DNA of 64,000 nucleotides from Burkholderia latens (GTDB lineage Bacteria; Pseudomonadota; Gammaproteobacteria; Burkholderiales; Burkholderiaceae), in assembly GCF_902499045.1 (NCBI RefSeq), contig NZ_CABVPL010000003.1:1-64000 (forward strand), written 5' to 3'. The first letter of the stretch is position 1. Each line of letters opens with the position of its first letter. A program made the translations under genes and the position numbers. Below are positions 30,021 through 39,993 of the stretch, piece by piece. Below the pieces are notes generated by a model. It was not told where the DNA came from. It saw only the letters and a program-made list of their open reading frames with translations, and did no database searches.

Positions 30021-30485
30021 ATGACCGACAAGAAGAGGCAGCTCGACAAGATCGATCTCCGGATCCTCGATATCCTGCGCACCGATGGCCGGATTTCGTA
30101 CCGGAAACTGTCGGAACGCGTGAACCTCACGCCGCGCCCATGCCAGGCGCGGGTGGAGCGGCTCGAGGCGCTCGGCGTGATCGAAGGCTACCGCGCCGTG
30201 ATCAACGCGCCGCGCGCGACCAAGCCGATCGTCGTGATCGCGCAGATCGTGCTGGCCGATCACGGGCGTTCGCAGGCGCCGTTCGAGGACGAGATGCGGA
30301 ACAACCCGGCGGTGCTCGATTGCTGGCTCGTCAGCGGCACGTTCGATTTTCTCGTGCGGCTCGCGTGCGAGGACCTCGACGAATACCGGCGGATCGCGAA
30401 CCTGTGGCTGGAAAGCCCGCGCTTCCGGATCGAGAAGATCGTGACGACGGCCGAGCTGCAGGCGATCAAGCGCAGCGTCGTGTGA
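30021..30485 (+). CDS. Lrp/AsnC-family transcriptional regulator
   Basis: 154 residues: helix-turn-helix (KIDLRILDILRTDGRISYRKLSERVNL is the start of the domain, read as KIDLRILDILRTDG at ~10-23 then RISYRKLSERVNLT), followed by a RAM effector-binding domain from ~66. The gene is about 100 bases after the dimethylargininase gene and on the same strand, suggesting local control by an arginine-related ligand. A hairpin GCGCGGA / TCCGCGC lies just before the gene. Confidence 0.92.
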   Translation: MTDKKRQLDKIDLRILDILRTDGRISYRKLSERVNLTPRPCQARVERLEALGVIEGYRAVINAPRATKPIVVIAQIVLADHGRSQAPFEDEMRNNPAVLDCWLVSGTFDFLVRLACEDLDEYRRIANLWLESPRFRIEKIVTTAELQAIKRSVV

Positions 30486-30489
30486 CGCG

Positions 30490-30734
30490 GCTGTCCGCAT
30501 TCGGGCGCCGCCGGCGCAGGCGCTGTTCTACCAGTTCCAGACGGCCGCCAATCCGGCGACCGATCGCGGGATCTACCTGGCCGGCTGCTGCTGCTCGTTC
30601 ACGGGCGGCTGGATCGAGGGGGCGGTGCAGACCGCGATCAACGCGGCGAGCGCGGTGATCACAGTCTGCGCGGGACGCTCGCCGGCGGCAATCCGCGCGA
30701 TGCGATGCGCAGCCGCTATCGCTATGGCGACTGA
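30490..30734 (+). pseudogene. Frameshifted C-terminal remnant of a flavin monoamine oxidase
   Basis: Directly after the Lrp stop, a frame without a start reads ALFYQFQTAANP, DRGIYLAGCCCSFTGGW and IEGAVQTAINAASAVI. This is the FAD-binding C-terminal end of a bacterial flavin amine oxidase, where the Gly-x-x-E-G-A-x-x-T-A helix contacts the flavin. At about 30660 the homology shifts frame and continues as HSLRGTLAGGNPRDAMRSRY to a TGA at 30732-30734. The catalytic N-terminal ~400 residues are absent, so this is a decayed fragment left by deletion. I recognise the family by eye; the frameshift is read directly. Confidence 0.75.
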
Positions 30735-30748
30735 CGCGGCGTCGGCCG

Positions 30749-31474
30749 CTACGTATCCAGCTCCGGGTAGTGCCGGAAGATCCCCATGTCGTTGAACGGA
30801 ATGCGGCGCTCGGACTCGAGATAGCGCGCGATCGGCGGGTGCTCCGCGACGCGGTCGTGCAGCGCGACGAGCCCGGCGATCTTGCGCTCCGCGCGCTTCA
30901 TCGCCTTCGGGAACGCATAGCGCAACCCTTCGACCAGCTGGAACATCGACAGGTCCGCGTAACTCAGCGCGCGGCCGGCGATATAGCCGCTCTTGTGCGG
31001 ATTTTGCGCGAGCACGCGGTCGAAGTAGCCGAGGAACTTCGGCAGCCGGTGCGCGAGGAAATCGGCCGCGCGTTCGGCGGCCTCCGCTTTCTGGTCCTCG
31101 TAATACAGGCCGCTGCCGATCGGATGATGCGTGTCGTGGATCTCGGTGACGAAATCGGCGACGGTCAGCTGCAGCTGATGCACCCACAGCCGCCCGGCTT
31201 CGTCGTCGGGCGCGAGCCCGAGCCGTGCGCCGAGAAACAGCAGGACGTTCGCGGTCTGTCCGACGACCACGTCGCCGGCCTTCAGGAAAGGCGGCGCGAA
31301 CGGCACGCATTCGGCCTTCGTGCTGTCCATCATCCGCATCATCGCCGACACGCCCATCCCGCGCCCCGACTCGCGCGCGACGTCGACGTAGTCGGCTTCG
31401 GCAGCTTCCAGCGCGAGCCGCACGTATTCGCCGCGACCCTGGATTTCCGGCCAGTAATAGAGTTCGTATCGCAT
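30749..31474 (-). CDS. Glutathione S-transferase family protein
   Basis: 241 residues. The N-terminal thioredoxin fold begins RYELYYWPEIQGRGEYVRLALEAA, with the Tyr/Arg pattern of sigma/alpha-like GSTs (catalytic Tyr likely at ~6-7) and the cis-Pro region CVPFAPPFLKAGDVVVGQTANVLLFLG, where the conserved Gln-Thr/Ser-x-x-I glutathione site reads GQTANVL. The helical C-terminal domain contains ALSYADLSMFQLVEGL. GACAGGAG precedes the ATG. It is divergent from leuC. Substrate unknown. Confidence 0.9.
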   Translation of the reverse strand: MRYELYYWPEIQGRGEYVRLALEAAEADYVDVARESGRGMGVSAMMRMMDSTKAECVPFAPPFLKAGDVVVGQTANVLLFLGARLGLAPDDEAGRLWVHQLQLTVADFVTEIHDTHHPIGSGLYYEDQKAEAAERAADFLAHRLPKFLGYFDRVLAQNPHKSGYIAGRALSYADLSMFQLVEGLRYAFPKAMKRAERKIAGLVALHDRVAEHPPIARYLESERRIPFNDMGIFRHYPELDT

Positions 31475-31599
31475 GCAATGCTCCTGTCCGTCGATGCGTC
31501 GTGCAACGCGCGCATCGTGATGGCGGTGAGGGCGGCCGCGTGCCGCCCGTTGCGAATAGACAGTCTAGAAGATCGCGCGCGGAATGCCGTCGTGCCGCC

Positions 31600-31722
31600 G
31601 GTAATGCGTACCCGTTTGCCGGGTAATGCCGATACAGGTATTGGCACTACCAGCCAAACCACTGTTTTTAATGGGTTTTTTCGTGTCGAGGCTGCGCCGC
31701 GGCGCGTTCCGCGTGGCATAAT
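31600..31722 (+). promoter_or_regulatory. leuC upstream region with repeated GGTA...TACC dyads and a CATAAT -10
   Basis: The 294-base gap before leuC holds two dyads sharing arms: GGTA-ATGCG-TACC (31600-31612) and GGTA-TTGGCAC-TACC (31637-31651), with a further GGTAATGC half at 31622. A T-rich stretch ends at 31681 and CATAAT (31717-31722) could be the leuC -10; its -35 is poor. The repeated dyads look like regulator sites (LysR or similar), as expected for a leucine operon, but no leader peptide rich in Leu codons was found. Confidence 0.4.
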
Positions 31723-31768
31723 CGATCGCACCTAGCAAGGCTTGTAGTCACAACGACCCCGCATACCC

Positions 31769-33178
<1,410 letters not shown>

Positions 33179-33181
33179 CGC

Positions 33182-33328
33182 ATGACGAGATCGAAGCTGA
33201 TCGCGCGGCTGGTCGCCGTGCTGGCGCTCGCGGGGCTGGGCTTCGGCCTGGCGGGCTGCAATACCGTCCGAGGCTTCGGCGAGGACGTCAACGCCGCCGG
33301 CAACGCGCTGCAGCGCGCCGCGGAATGA
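33182..33328 (+). CDS. Entericidin-family small lipoprotein
   Basis: 48 residues: positively charged start MTRSKLIARL, hydrophobic core VAVLALAGLGFGLAGC with the lipobox LAGC (modified Cys ~25), then a short polar mature part NTVRGFGEDVNAAGNALQRA. This is the entericidin A/B layout (ecnA/ecnB toxin-antidote lipoproteins of the envelope), where the G-x-G-x-D-x-x-x-x-G-x-x-L core is typical. It starts 3 bases after leuC, so it rides in the leu operon. No toxin partner is seen beside it. Confidence 0.85.
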   Translation: MTRSKLIARLVAVLALAGLGFGLAGCNTVRGFGEDVNAAGNALQRAAE

Positions 33329-33393
33329 CGCTCGCCGAGAATTTGTCGATGTGCGCCGGCTGAACGCCGGCCCTTCAACCGGATAGACGGATC

Positions 33394-34044
33394 ATGGAAA
33401 AATTCATTGTTCATACCGGCGTCGTGGCGCCGCTCGATCGCGAGAACGTCGACACCGACGCGATCATCCCGAAGCAGTTCCTGAAGTCGATCAAGCGCAC
33501 GGGCTTCGGTCCGAACGCATTCGACGAATGGCGTTACCTCGACCACGGCGAGCCCGGCCAGGACAACTCGAAGCGCCCGCTGAACCCGGACTTCGTGCTG
33601 AACCAGCCGCGCTACCAGGGCGCATCGGTGCTGCTCGCGCGCAAGAACTTCGGCTGCGGCAGCTCGCGCGAGCACGCGCCGTGGGCGCTGCAGCAGTACG
33701 GCTTTCGCGCGATCATCGCGCCGAGCTTCGCGGACATCTTCTTCAACAACTGCTACAAGAACGGGCTGCTGCCGATCGTGCTGACCGAGCAGCAGGTCGA
33801 TCACCTGTTCAACGAAACGTACGCGTTCAACGGCTATCAGCTGACGATCGACCTCGACGCGCAGGTCGTGCGCTCGGGCGACGGCCGCGAGTATCCGTTC
33901 GAGATCACGGCATTCCGCAAGTACTGCCTGCTGAACGGCTTCGACGACATCGGCCTGACGCTGCGTCACGCCGACAAGATCCGCCAGTTCGAAGCCGAGC
34001 GGCTCGCGAAGCAGCCGTGGCTCAACAACAAGCTGGTCGGCTGA
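33394..34044 (+). CDS. leuD: 3-isopropylmalate dehydratase small subunit
   Basis: 216-residue swivel-domain subunit of isopropylmalate isomerase. The start [22 protein letters not shown] (the D-T-D-x-I-I-P-K-Q core at ~18-26) and the active-site loop [15 protein letters not shown] are intact. It forms a heterodimer with LeuC. 65 bases after the entericidin gene. Confidence 0.98.
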   Translation: MEKFIVHTGVVAPLDRENVDTDAIIPKQFLKSIKRTGFGPNAFDEWRYLDHGEPGQDNSKRPLNPDFVLNQPRYQGASVLLARKNFGCGSSREHAPWALQQYGFRAIIAPSFADIFFNNCYKNGLLPIVLTEQQVDHLFNETYAFNGYQLTIDLDAQVVRSGDGREYPFEITAFRKYCLLNGFDDIGLTLRHADKIRQFEAERLAKQPWLNNKLVG

Positions 34045-34117
34045 GATTGCCTCTGGGCGGGCGCGCATGACGCGCGCTCGCCGACCTGCCACCTACCTAC
34101 CCAGTCAGGAATAACGC

Positions 34118-35185
34118 ATGAAGATTGCAGTGCTGCCCGGCGACGGCATCGGTCCGGAAATCGTCAACGAAGCGGTCAAGGTGCTGAACGCCCTCGACGA
34201 GAAGTTCGAACTCGAGCACGCGCCGGTCGGCGGCGCCGGCTACGAGGCGAGCGGTCATCCGCTGCCGGACGCGACGCTGAAGCTCGCGAAGGAAGCCGAC
34301 GCGATCCTGTTCGGCGCGGTCGGCGACTGGAAGTACGACTCGCTCGAGCGCGCGCTGCGCCCGGAGCAGGCGATCCTCGGGCTGCGCAAGCATCTCGAGC
34401 TGTTCGCGAACTTCCGTCCGGCGATCTGCTATCCGCAGCTCGTCGACGCGTCGCCGCTCAAGGCCGAGCTCGTCGCGGGCCTGGACATCCTGATCGTTCG
34501 CGAACTGAACGGCGATATCTACTTCGGCCAGCCGCGCGGTGTGCGTGCGGCGCCGGACGGCCCGTTCGCCGGCGCGCGCGAAGGCTTCGACACGATGCGC
34601 TACTCGGAGCCGGAAGTGCGCCGCATCGCGCACGTCGCGTTCCAGGCCGCGCAAAAGCGCGCGAAGAAACTGCTGTCGGTCGACAAGTCGAACGTGCTGG
34701 AGACGTCGCAGTTCTGGCGCGACATCATGATCGACGTGTCGAAGGAGTACGCGGACGTCGAGCTGTCGCACATGTACGTCGACAACGCGGCGATGCAGCT
34801 CGCGAAGGCGCCGAAGCAGTTCGACGTGATCGTGACCGGCAACATGTTCGGCGACATCCTGTCGGATGAAGCGTCGATGCTGACGGGCTCGATCGGCATG
34901 CTGCCGTCGGCGTCGCTCGACAAGAACAACAAGGGCCTGTACGAGCCGTCGCACGGTTCGGCGCCGGACATCGCGGGCAAGGGCATCGCGAACCCGCTCG
35001 CGACGATCCTGTCGGCCGCGATGCTGCTGCGCTACTCGCTGGATCGCGCGGAGCAGGCCGATCGCATCGAGCGTGCAGTGAAAACGGTGCTCGAACAAGG
35101 CTTTCGCACCGGCGACATCGCGACGCCCGGCTGCAAGCAGGTCGGCACGGCGGCGATGGGCGACGCGGTGGTCGCGGCGCTGTAA
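34118..35185 (+). CDS. leuB: 3-isopropylmalate dehydrogenase
   Basis: 355-residue NAD- and Mg-dependent oxidative decarboxylase of leucine synthesis. The start [15 protein letters not shown], the substrate arginines and [11 protein letters not shown] loop, the catalytic lysine region DKSNVLETS and the metal-binding [15 protein letters not shown] are present. CAGGA precedes the ATG. Last gene of the leuC-D-B block, followed by a large hairpin. Confidence 0.98.
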   Translation: MKIAVLPGDGIGPEIVNEAVKVLNALDEKFELEHAPVGGAGYEASGHPLPDATLKLAKEADAILFGAVGDWKYDSLERALRPEQAILGLRKHLELFANFRPAICYPQLVDASPLKAELVAGLDILIVRELNGDIYFGQPRGVRAAPDGPFAGAREGFDTMRYSEPEVRRIAHVAFQAAQKRAKKLLSVDKSNVLETSQFWRDIMIDVSKEYADVELSHMYVDNAAMQLAKAPKQFDVIVTGNMFGDILSDEASMLTGSIGMLPSASLDKNNKGLYEPSHGSAPDIAGKGIANPLATILSAAMLLRYSLDRAEQADRIERAVKTVLEQGFRTGDIATPGCKQVGTAAMGDAVVAAL

Positions 35186-35224
35186 GCGTACGGCAGCGAA
35201 ATGCGGTAATTGATCCGGAAAAGG

Positions 35225-35258
35225 GCGCGAACGGGCCGCAAAGACGGCCGGTTCGCGC
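35225..35258 (+). terminator. Large hairpin after leuB
   Basis: GCGCGAAC (35225-35232) pairs with GTTCGCGC (35251-35258) and the inner GGCCG with CGGCC around the loop CAAAGA: 13 bp with one mismatch. No T-run follows. It separates leuB from the asd promoter and probably ends the leu transcript with help. Confidence 0.5.
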
Positions 35259-35269
35259 GCGGTTGGCCG

Positions 35270-35298
35270 TTGTGCGGGCAACCGGCTTTGTGTAGACT
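35270..35298 (+). promoter_or_regulatory. asd leader promoter
   Basis: TTGTGC (35270-35275) and TAGACT (35293-35298) are spaced exactly 17. The predicted start point, 7 bases after the -10, falls on the A of the leader ATG at 35305, so the leader peptide would be read from a leaderless RNA. Confidence 0.6.
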
Positions 35299-35304
35299 CG
35301 AACG

Positions 35305-35424
35305 ATGGCGCTGATTTCCCTGATCTCCCCGGTCCTGAAACTCCACGGCAACACTGCCCGTGCGGGTGCGCACGCCATCGTCATCACGAAAACCATTACC
35401 ACGAAAACGATCATCAAACGCTGA
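35305..35424 (+). CDS. Putative Thr/Ile/Lys-rich leader peptide upstream of asd
   Basis: 39-codon ORF ending 84 bases before asd. It opens MALISLISPVLKLHGN and its last fifteen residues (25-39) include five Ile, five Thr and three Lys, in the order IVITKTITTKTIIKR. Thr, Lys and Ile are all products of the aspartate pathway that begins with aspartokinase and Asd, so the peptide has the composition of a classical attenuation leader, like thrL of enterobacteria. No protein family applies. It has no Shine-Dalgarno but lies at the predicted transcription start. Alternative hairpins follow. The ORF is read directly; regulatory function is inferred. Confidence 0.6.
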   Translation: MALISLISPVLKLHGNTARAGAHAIVITKTITTKTIIKR

Positions 35425-35442
35425 TCGCCGTCGTGCCCGCCT

Positions 35443-35485
35443 GTTTCCCCGCGCGGTCACGCGGGGACGGAAATGGCGGGGAAGC
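35443..35485 (+). promoter_or_regulatory. Mutually exclusive hairpins between the leader ORF and asd
   Basis: The segment TTCCCCGC (35445-35452) can pair either with CGCGGGGA (35460-35467; TCCCCGCG arm 35446-35453, 8 bp, loop CGGTCA) or with GCGGGGAAGC (35476-35485; arm 35443-35452, 10 bp with one G-U). The two cannot form together. Neither is followed by a T-run, so any control would act through Rho or translation and not intrinsic termination. Confidence 0.5.
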
Positions 35486-35508
35486 TCCATTCAAGCAAAG
35501 GGTTAGTC

Positions 35509-36630
35509 ATGAACGTAGGTCTCGTAGGTTGGCGCGGCATGGTCGGCAGCGTGCTGATGCAGCGCATGCAGGAAGAGGGCGATTTCGACCTGATCGAACC
35601 GGTGTTTTTCAGCACCAGCAATACGGGCGGCAAGGCGCCGTCGTTCGCGAAAAACGAGACCACGCTCAAGGACGCGACCAACGTCGACGAGCTGAAGAAG
35701 TGCGACGTGATCATCACGTGCCAGGGCGGCGACTACACGAACGACGTGTTCCCGAAGCTGCGCGCCGCCGGCTGGAACGGCTACTGGATCGATGCGGCGT
35801 CGTCGCTGCGGATGAAGGACGACGCGGTCATCATTCTCGATCCGGTCAACCTCGACGTGATCAAGGACGCGCTGGTCAAGGGCACGAAGAACTTCATCGG
35901 CGGCAACTGCACGGTCAGCCTGATGCTGATGGCGCTCGGCGGCCTGTTCCGCGAGAACCTCGTCGACTGGATGACGGCGATGACGTACCAGGCCGCATCG
36001 GGCGCGGGCGCGCAGAACATGCGTGAACTGCTGTCGCAGATGGGCGCGCTGCACGGCGCGGTGCAGGAACAGCTGGCCGATCCGGCTTCCGCGATTCTCG
36101 ACATCGACCGCCGCGTGCTCGCGACGATGAACAGCGACGCGATGCCGACGAGCCACTTCGGCGTGCCGCTCGCCGGCTCGCTGATTCCGTGGATCGACAA
36201 GGATCTCGGCAACGGGATGTCGAAGGAAGAGTGGAAGGGCGGCGCGGAAACCAACAAGATCCTCGGCAAGCCGGCGATGGGCGAGCCGGGCTCGATTCCT
36301 GTGGACGGCCTGTGCGTGCGGATCGGCGCGATGCGCTGCCACTCGCAGGCGCTGACGATCAAGCTGAAGAAGGACGTGCCGCTCGACGAAATCAACGGCA
36401 TCCTCGCATCGGCGAACGACTGGGTGAAGGTCGTGCCGAACGAGCGCGAAGCGTCGATGCGCGATCTGTCGCCGGCGAAGATCACCGGCACGCTGACGGT
36501 GCCGGTCGGCCGTCTGCGCAAGCTCGCGATGGGCGGCGAATACCTGTCGGCGTTCACGGTCGGCGACCAGCTGCTGTGGGGCGCGGCCGAGCCGCTGCGC
36601 CGCATGCTGCGGATCCTGCTCGACAAGTAA
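35509..36630 (+). CDS. asd: Aspartate-semialdehyde dehydrogenase
   Basis: 373-residue NADPH-dependent enzyme reducing aspartyl phosphate to the semialdehyde, the branch point for Lys, Met, Thr and diaminopimelate. The Rossmann start [20 protein letters not shown], the nucleophile C134 in [10 protein letters not shown], and the later catalytic His region [11 protein letters not shown] are visible. Length fits the Gram-negative (type 1) family. AAAGGG lies 6 bases before the ATG; the upstream open frame was rejected. Preceded by the leader region, followed by a strong terminator, so it is monocistronic. Confidence 0.98.
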   Translation: MNVGLVGWRGMVGSVLMQRMQEEGDFDLIEPVFFSTSNTGGKAPSFAKNETTLKDATNVDELKKCDVIITCQGGDYTNDVFPKLRAAGWNGYWIDAASSLRMKDDAVIILDPVNLDVIKDALVKGTKNFIGGNCTVSLMLMALGGLFRENLVDWMTAMTYQAASGAGAQNMRELLSQMGALHGAVQEQLADPASAILDIDRRVLATMNSDAMPTSHFGVPLAGSLIPWIDKDLGNGMSKEEWKGGAETNKILGKPAMGEPGSIPVDGLCVRIGAMRCHSQALTIKLKKDVPLDEINGILASANDWVKVVPNEREASMRDLSPAKITGTLTVPVGRLRKLAMGGEYLSAFTVGDQLLWGAAEPLRRMLRILLDK

Positions 36631-36671
36631 CGATCGGGCCGCGCTGCGCGCCGCATCGGCGCGCGTCGCGA

Positions 36672-36710
36672 AACGCCTGCCAGCCCTTCGCGGGGCGGCA
36701 GGCGTTTTTT
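36672..36710 (+). terminator. Intrinsic terminator of asd
   Basis: AACGCCTGCC (36672-36681) pairs with GGCAGGCGTT (36697-36706), 10 bp, ending in a run of six T's that shares the last bases of the stem. Confidence 0.92.
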
Positions 36711-36787
36711 GTTGGCACGCGCTGCCGCCCGGGCACGGACGGCGCCGTCCCGCGGCGACGAATTCGGCCGGAATCCGATCGTGTGAA

Positions 36788-36849
36788 GTAAACTATGCGG
36801 TTACGACGCGCAGAGCCGCCGAAAGCGTCGCGTTCTGCGCGACGCTTTT
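36788..36849 (+). promoter_or_regulatory. Putative fimV promoter (-10 TAAACT) and 11-bp leader hairpin
   Basis: TAAACT (36788-36793) is a plausible -10. Downstream, AAAGCGTCGCG (36822-36832) and CGCGACGCTTT (36838-36848) form a perfect 11-bp stem with a 5-base loop followed by TTTTGC, a terminator-like shape inside the fimV leader, ~78 bases before its ATG. The asd terminator lies further upstream, so this hairpin is not needed to end asd. Confidence 0.45.
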
Positions 36850-36925
36850 GCATTTCTGCGGCAACTTTATTGACGCTTCCCTACGCGAATCCGAGCCGCG
36901 CCCGCGCGCGGCGATAGAGCCTACG

Positions 36926-39181
36926 ATGTCCCGAATCTCCTTGTTTCCGCGCCAGTCCCGTCTGTCGCGCGCCGTGCGTGGCGTGCTGGCGATCCTGGCG
37001 CTCGGCGCGGCCGCGTCGGCCTGGGCGGCCGGCGCCGGCGAACTGCCGGCGTCCGCCGCAGGCGGCCCCGCGCCGCTCACCGTGACGGTCCAGCCCGGCC
37101 AGTCGTTGAACGACCTCGCGAAAGCCGCGACGCAGTCGCATGATCCGGCCGTGCTCGCGCGCGCCGGCCGCGCGCTGTTCGACGCCAATCCGCAAGCGTT
37201 CATGAAGCGCGACCCGAGCCGCCTGAAGGTCGGCGCGACGCTGACGGTGCCCGCGCTCGATCCGACCGGTGCGGCGCTCGCGCCGGCCGGGGCATCGGCA
37301 GCGTCGGGTGTTTCGGCTGCGTCCGCGGCATCTGCGGTGGCCGCCGCATCGGGTACGGCCGCCGTCGCGCAACATGGCGCGTCCGCGCCGCATCCGGGGT
37401 CGGCCGTGCAAGCCGCGCCCGCCACGCCGGTGGCGCCGGTCGCACATCCGGCGCCGGTAAGCGGGGCGAGCGGCGCCGGCGCGGTCGCTGCTTCGGCTTC
37501 GATCGGCGCGTCCGCCGCGCACGGTGCGTCGACGGTCGATGCCGTTCCGCCGGCAGCGCCCGCGGTTGGCGCAAGCGGGCCGCATGTGTGGAGTGGCTCG
37601 ATTCAGTCCGCGCCTTCATCCGCGAGCGAAGCGTCTGTTCCGCCCGCACCGGGCAGCCCGGCACCGGGAATGCGTGAACCTTCCGCGGGGGCTCCCATCG
37701 CCGCCGCGTCGCAGCCCCGGCCGTCGAGCCTGCAGCAACTGCTCGCGTTGAAGAATCGCGTGCTGATGGAACTGCAGAAGCACGGAATCGGCAAGCCGGC
37801 CGCGACGAACAACGTCGCACCGGCACCGGCACCGGCAGCGCCGCGTCCGGCCGCGAATGACGCTGGCGCATCGGCTGCCGCGTCGTCGCCCGCCGCGAGC
37901 GAAGCAGCGTCCGGCGTGACCGCGAGCGCGGTGCAGCCGGCATCGGCGCCCGTGCAACCGGCGGCGCCGGTGACGACCGCTGCGCGTGCACGCGGTTCGG
38001 AACAGATCGACTGGCGGCCGGCCGCCGCAGCCGGTGCGGCCGTGGTCGTACTCGTCGCCGGGTTCGCGTGGCGCAAACGCCGCAACGCGCGGCGTGCCGA
38101 TGACACTGCGCCGGTATCCGATGGATCGGCCGCGGCGGATGCCGGCGCGCCGCCGCCGCCGGTCGAGCCGTTGCCGCCGATCCTTCCCGAGACGCCGCTT
38201 GCCCGCGATGCGGCCGGCGATGTGAGTCTGGTCACGGCGGCCGCGGCAGCGGCGGAGACGATCGAGGCGCGCATACCGGATACGCACGCACCGGCGGCCT
38301 CGTCGCAACCGGAAACGGCAAAGCAGCATGACGATCAGCCGGAAGCGCCATCGACGTCGCACGCCGCGTCGGATGGTGACGCACCGCAGTCCCCGCACGA
38401 CGTGACATTCGCCACGGAGCCGGCTGCGGATCGGCCGCGGGAAGCGTACGCCGCGCCGGATAGCAACGCACCGCAGTCCCCGCACGACGTGCAGTCCGCT
38501 AACCAAGCGGCTGCCGGCCACCCGAGCGAAGCGCCCGCCACGCCGGACAGTGACGCACCGCAGGAGCCGCGCGACGTGAAGCATGCCGCGGACGAGCCGA
38601 ACGAAGCGGCCGCCGTGCAGGCGAACGACGCGCAGCATGCAGCGCTGATGCAGCACGCGATCAGCGCGCTCAACAGTCTCGACATGCCGCTGCCGCCGCG
38701 AACCGCGGAGGAGCCGGCCGCAGACACGGCGCATGCAGAACGCGACCAGGACGCAACTAACGGTCAATCCGCGCAGCACCCGCCGGTTGGCGTCGGCGCT
38801 CTGCCCCCCAAATATCAGGCCGATCAGGACGACGAGTTCGACTGGGAGCCGGATGCGGCAACGCCGGCCGCCGGCCTGGCGGGCGGTGGCGGCGCAGCAA
38901 CGCCGTCGCCGCTGCCGCCGCTCGGCGGCGCGCAGTTCGGCGCGTTGAAGCTCGATTTCGATCTCGACCTGCCGTCGACGCCCGGTGCGGTGTTGCCCGC
39001 GCTGACGCCGGAAGAGCTCGCCCGCATCGCGCGCAACAAGCTCGATCTCGCGTCCGAGTACGTCGAGCTGGGCGACCTGTCCGGCGCGCGTACGCTGCTG
39101 CAGGAAGTGGTCGACGCGAACGACCCCGCGACGCGCGACGACGCGCGCGCGCTGCTCGCGAAACTGGCGGACCACGCGTGA
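36926..39181 (+). CDS. fimV: FimV-like peptidoglycan-binding polar/pilus assembly protein
   Basis: 751 residues. Signal/anchor region ends at ASAWAAGAG (~37). A LysM-type domain follows (~52-112: [15 protein letters not shown] to [11 protein letters not shown]), then a very long Ala/Pro-rich linker, a single membrane helix at ~365-385 ([16 protein letters not shown]), a second acidic Ala/Pro region with a three-copy repeat, and the conserved FimV C-terminal domain [20 protein letters not shown] (~706-725) ending at a TPR-like helix. FimV proteins link the cell wall to type IV pili and polar signalling. The stop overlaps the truA start, the classical fimV-truA arrangement. Confidence 0.9.
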   Translation: MSRISLFPRQSRLSRAVRGVLAILALGAAASAWAAGAGELPASAAGGPAPLTVTVQPGQSLNDLAKAATQSHDPAVLARAGRALFDANPQAFMKRDPSRLKVGATLTVPALDPTGAALAPAGASAASGVSAASAASAVAAASGTAAVAQHGASAPHPGSAVQAAPATPVAPVAHPAPVSGASGAGAVAASASIGASAAHGASTVDAVPPAAPAVGASGPHVWSGSIQSAPSSASEASVPPAPGSPAPGMREPSAGAPIAAASQPRPSSLQQLLALKNRVLMELQKHGIGKPAATNNVAPAPAPAAPRPAANDAGASAAASSPAASEAASGVTASAVQPASAPVQPAAPVTTAARARGSEQIDWRPAAAAGAAVVVLVAGFAWRKRRNARRADDTAPVSDGSAAADAGAPPPPVEPLPPILPETPLARDAAGDVSLVTAAAAAAETIEARIPDTHAPAASSQPETAKQHDDQPEAPSTSHAASDGDAPQSPHDVTFATEPAADRPREAYAAPDSNAPQSPHDVQSANQAAAGHPSEAPATPDSDAPQEPRDVKHAADEPNEAAAVQANDAQHAALMQHAISALNSLDMPLPPRTAEEPAADTAHAERDQDATNGQSAQHPPVGVGALPPKYQADQDDEFDWEPDAATPAAGLAGGGGAATPSPLPPLGGAQFGALKLDFDLDLPSTPGAVLPALTPEELARIARNKLDLASEYVELGDLSGARTLLQEVVDANDPATRDDARALLAKLADHA
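38372..38632 (+). repeat. Three-copy 87-bp in-frame repeat inside fimV
   Basis: A 29-codon unit repeats at 38378, 38465 and 38552, each beginning with D/N-APQxPxDV. The first two copies share the nine-residue core APQSPHDV preceded by Asp or Asn; the third has diverged (APQEPRDV). Variable copy number between strains is likely. Confidence 0.8.
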
Positions 39182-39993
39182 TGCGGATCGCGCTCGGGAT
39201 TCAGTACGACGGCGCTGCGTTCTGCGGCTGGCAGGCGCAGCCGCACGGCAAGACCGTGCAGGACGCGCTCGAACGCGCGCTCGGCGAATTCGCGTGCGTG
39301 CCGCTGCACACGACGGTCGCGGGACGGACCGACACGGGCGTGCACGGGCTCGGGCAGGTCGTGCACTTCGACACGGAACTCGACCGCGCCGATTTCTCGT
39401 GGGTGCGCGGCACCAATGCGTTCCTGCCGCCGACGGTGTCCGTGCAATGGGCGAAGCCGATGCCGGATACGTTCCACGCGCGTTTCTCCGCGTTCGAACG
39501 CACGTACTACTACGCGCTGTACGTGCATCCCGTGCGCTCCCCGATGCTGGCCGGCCGCGCGGGCTGGATCCACACGCCGCTCGACGACGACGCGATGCGC
39601 GCCGCCGCCGCGCATCTGATCGGCGAGCACGATTTTTCGTCGTTCCGGTCGTCGGAATGCCAGTCGAAAACGCCGGTCAAACACCTGTACCAGATCGACG
39701 TGCGGCGCGCGGGCAACTTCATTCATTTCCGCTTTCGCGCGAACGCGTTCCTGCACCACATGGTGCGCAACCTGATGGGCTGCCTCGTCGCGGTCGGGCG
39801 CGGCCGCTACCCGGCCGACTGGCTTGCCGACGTGCTTGCCGGCCGCGATCGCAATCTCGCCGCGCCCACGTTCATGGCCGACGGGCTGTATCTCGCCCAT
39901 GTCGGCTACCCGGCGGAATTCGCCGTCCCGCCCGCGCAGCTCGGCAGTGTGCCGTGGAGCAGCGTCTGGGCCGATCTGGACCCGCAATCATGA
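39181..39993 (+). CDS. truA: tRNA pseudouridine(38-40) synthase
   Basis: 270-residue enzyme making pseudouridine at tRNA positions 38-40. The catalytic aspartate is D51 in [14 protein letters not shown]; the starts [15 protein letters not shown] and [15 protein letters not shown] are family motifs. The ATG shares one base with the fimV stop (TGATG) and the stop overlaps the trpF start by 4 bases, so fimV-truA-trpF are translationally coupled. Confidence 0.97.
   Translation: MRIALGIQYDGAAFCGWQAQPHGKTVQDALERALGEFACVPLHTTVAGRTDTGVHGLGQVVHFDTELDRADFSWVRGTNAFLPPTVSVQWAKPMPDTFHARFSAFERTYYYALYVHPVRSPMLAGRAGWIHTPLDDDAMRAAAAHLIGEHDFSSFRSSECQSKTPVKHLYQIDVRRAGNFIHFRFRANAFLHHMVRNLMGCLVAVGRGRYPADWLADVLAGRDRNLAAPTFMADGLYLAHVGYPAEFAVPPAQLGSVPWSSVWADLDPQS

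Noticed and set aside
38021-38080. Reading of the hydrophobic stretch in FimV as the end of a separate membrane protein
   Set aside because: The frame is continuous from the LysM domain to the FimV C-terminal domain, and the single central helix is the known FimV layout.
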